NCBI GenBank assembly: GCA_002315375.1
Contig: DCHR01000046.1
Span: 3,020 to 10,370, forward strand
Source: Treponema sp. UBA1747
Lineage (GTDB): Bacteria > Spirochaetota > Spirochaetia > Treponematales > Treponemataceae
Direction: 5' to 3'
Length of the DNA stretch: 7,351 nt
Part shown: positions 5,524 to 7,351 of the stretch, piece after piece
Position numbering within the stretch: the stretch's first letter is position 1
Layout: each line of letters opens with the position of its first letter
Position numbers and translations under genes: made by a program
Notes under the pieces: generated by a model
Databases searched by the model: none
Told to the model about the DNA's origin: nothing
The model's input: only the letters and a program-made list of their open reading frames with translations

Positions 5524-7326
5524 ATGACAGAAATGAAGTACAAGCGCAACTTTTGTATTGTTGCTCACATTGACCATGGAAAATCGACTCTTTCGGACCG
5601 CCTTATTCAGCAGGCTCATATTATTGATGACCGCAAGATGATGAATCAGATTCTGGACAATATGGATATTGAAAGGGAACGTGGAATTACAATTAAAAGT
5701 CAGGCGGTTACAATTCCTTATCATGCAAAAGACGGCCATGATTATGAATTGAATTTCGTTGATACTCCGGGTCATGTAGACTTTTCTTATGAAGTTTCAC
5801 GTGCCATTGCTTCCTGCGAAGGTGCACTGCTTCTCATTGATGCTGCCCAGGGAGTTGAAAGCCAGACGGTTTCAAATATGTATATGGCTCTGGAACAGAA
5901 TCTGGAAATTGTTCCTGTAATCAATAAAATTGACCTGCCTTCTGCTGACATTCCGTCAGTACTTCATCAGATTGATAAAGAGCTTGGTCTCTTTCCTGAG
6001 GAAGCCGTTCCGGTTTCGGCAAAAACAGGAGAAGGTGTTGCGGATCTTCTCGAAGCAATCGTAACAAAATTTCCAGCTCCAAAAGGTGATCCTAAAAATA
6101 AAGTTGCTGCCCTGATTTTTGACTGCCACTATGATGCATACCGTGGTGTAATTGTTCATGTCCGCGTAATGGAAGGAACAATTAAAAAAGGGGCAATTGT
6201 GAGAATGATGAGTACCGGTGCTGAATATAAAGTAGAAAGCCTGGGTATTTTCAAAATCGATTATGAAGAAAAAGATTTCCTTGAAGCCGGAGATGTAGGG
6301 TATATTATCAGCGGTGTAAAAACCGTTAGTGAAGTAAATGTTGGTGACACTATAACTCTTTCTGCTGATCCTGTCGATGCACCTCTTCCAGGTTTCAAAG
6401 AAGTTAAGCCTGTTGTTTATTCTTCAATTTACCCCATGGATTCCAACGACTATGAAGAGCTGAAAGATTCTATGGAAAAGCTGAAGCTTAATGATGCTTC
6501 CCTGGTTTATGAAAAAGATAATTCTATCGCACTTGGTAATGGTTTCCGCTGCGGTTTCCTTGGACTTCTTCATCTTGAAATTATTCAGGAGCGTCTGGAA
6601 AGAGACTTTGATCAGGCAGTAATCTTTACCCAGCCTTCTGTTCGTTATAAGGTTACAACACAGAATGGGGAAGAAATGTTTGTTGATAATCCTGCAGAAT
6701 ATCCTGAAGGAAAAGTTCGCGAAAGCGAAGAACCATACATCAAGGCTTCTGTAATTACACCAAGTGAATTCCTTGGTTCCATTATGGCTCTCTGTACTGA
6801 AAAACGTGGAGTCCAGACAAACATGCAGTATCTGGATGAAAAACGTGTTGAACTTTCATACGAAATGCCTCTTGCTGAAGTTCTCTTCGATTTCTATGAC
6901 AAACTGAAGAGTTACAGCCGCGGTTATGCTTCTTTTGATTATGAAATCATCGGATACAGACCAACTAAGCTTGTAAAAGTTGATATTCTGCTTAACGGAA
7001 AAATGGTAGATGCTTTAAGTTTCCTGACTTTTGACCAGAATGCAGTTAATCGTGCCCGAAAAGTTTGTGAACGTCTTAAGGATGAAATCAGCAGACAGCA
7101 GTTCAAAATTGCCATTCAGGGAGCCATCGGTGCTCAGGTTATTGCCCGTGAAACTGTCAGCCCTGTTAGAAAAGACGTTCTTGCCAAATGTTATGGCGGT
7201 GATATTACACGAAAACGTAAACTTCTTGAAAAACAGAAAGAAGGTAAAAAACGCATGAAGATGATCGGCGACGTCGAACTCCCTCAGAGCGCCTTCCTGG
7301 CTGTTTTAAAGGAAAAGGAAGAGTAA
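5524..7326 (+). CDS. lepA: Elongation factor 4 (LepA), ribosome-associated GTPase
   Basis: EF-4 is a translational GTPase that binds the ribosome like EF-G and has been linked to back-translocation, initiation or subunit maturation and to growth under ionic stress; part of the pool is membrane associated in E. coli. At 600 residues it is full length. The G domain shows G1 AHIDHGKST (14-22), G2 ERERGIT (50-56), G3 DTPGH (80-84), G4 NKID (134-137) and G5 SAK (165-167), with KRNFCIVAHIDHGKSTLSDR typical of LepA rather than EF-G. Domain II (about 186-285), the FRCGFLGLLHLEI signature of domain III, and the EF-G-like domain V follow. The diagnostic LepA C-terminal domain ends in CYGGDITRKRKLLEKQKEGK and ELPQSAFLAVL. 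It lacks EF-G domain IV, as expected. It lies 18 bases after the protease gene with no visible promoter between, so it is probably the last gene of the tilS operon. No defects are visible. Confidence 0.97.
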   Translation: MTEMKYKRNFCIVAHIDHGKSTLSDRLIQQAHIIDDRKMMNQILDNMDIERERGITIKSQAVTIPYHAKDGHDYELNFVDTPGHVDFSYEVSRAIASCEGALLLIDAAQGVESQTVSNMYMALEQNLEIVPVINKIDLPSADIPSVLHQIDKELGLFPEEAVPVSAKTGEGVADLLEAIVTKFPAPKGDPKNKVAALIFDCHYDAYRGVIVHVRVMEGTIKKGAIVRMMSTGAEYKVESLGIFKIDYEEKDFLEAGDVGYIISGVKTVSEVNVGDTITLSADPVDAPLPGFKEVKPVVYSSIYPMDSNDYEELKDSMEKLKLNDASLVYEKDNSIALGNGFRCGFLGLLHLEIIQERLERDFDQAVIFTQPSVRYKVTTQNGEEMFVDNPAEYPEGKVRESEEPYIKASVITPSEFLGSIMALCTEKRGVQTNMQYLDEKRVELSYEMPLAEVLFDFYDKLKSYSRGYASFDYEIIGYRPTKLVKVDILLNGKMVDALSFLTFDQNAVNRARKVCERLKDEISRQQFKIAIQGAIGAQVIARETVSPVRKDVLAKCYGGDITRKRKLLEKQKEGKKRMKMIGDVELPQSAFLAVLKEKEE

Positions 7327-7329
7327 AAA

Positions 7330-7351
7330 AAATGCGGGGGTAGGAGCATTT
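7330..7351 (+). terminator. Possible lepA terminator, cut by the window edge
   Basis: AAATGC at 7330-7335 is repeated inverted as GCATTT at 7346-7351, around a 10-base G-rich loop (GGGGGTAGGA). A tract of A precedes the left arm and the right arm ends in three T at the window edge. If more T follow, the stem would lengthen and end in a T tract, giving an intrinsic terminator. Only a 6-bp stem is visible, so this is tentative. Confidence 0.45.

Noticed and set aside
5242..5775. A 177-codon open frame on the - strand across the protease/lepA junction
   Set aside because: It is antisense to two well-supported genes, rich in Asn/Phe/Ile as expected of a reverse shadow, and shows no recognisable domain or ribosome site.
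1..7351. Mobile element, CRISPR, phage, toxin-antitoxin or biosynthetic cluster
   Set aside because: I saw no transposase, integrase, spaced direct repeats, tRNA gene or foreign-looking composition; the window is filled by co-directional chromosomal genes.

Overview
The window looks like a stretch of a spirochaete chromosome, most likely Treponema or a close relative. This is an inference from gene content and protein style: a Ctc-type L25, a lipoprotein with a loose spirochaete-like lipobox, a moderately AT-rich composition and GAA/AAA-rich codon use. No marker seen here fixes the species. All genes lie on the + strand and almost every base is coding.

Layout: (1) The 3' part of rplY (ribosomal protein L25, Ctc form) enters from the left and ends at a strong intrinsic terminator (450-480). 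(2) After a gap of about 45 bases holding a candidate extended -10 promoter, a tight run of four genes begins. These are tilS (GTG start, 525-1727), a large secreted protein with TPR-like helices and acidic DxDxDG-type motifs (1731-3905), an HtrA/DegP-like serine protease made as a lipoprotein with PDZ domain(s) (3898-5505), and lepA (EF-4, 5524-7326). The gaps are 3 bases, an 8-base overlap, and 18 bases, so one polycistronic transcript is likely. (3) A short inverted repeat just after lepA runs to the window edge and may be the start of the operon terminator.

Functionally the run joins two translation-quality genes (tilS for tRNA-Ile2 lysidine, lepA for ribosome function) with two cell-envelope proteins (a periplasmic or surface-exposed TPR/acidic-motif protein and a lipid-anchored protease). 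The translationally coupled middle pair is the least understood part. The large secreted protein is not a family I can name, and its overlap with the protease suggests they work in one envelope process. I saw no tRNA, rRNA, CRISPR, insertion sequence, integrase, phage gene or obvious transferred segment. This is a mostly ordinary chromosomal region with one interesting uncharacterised gene pair.
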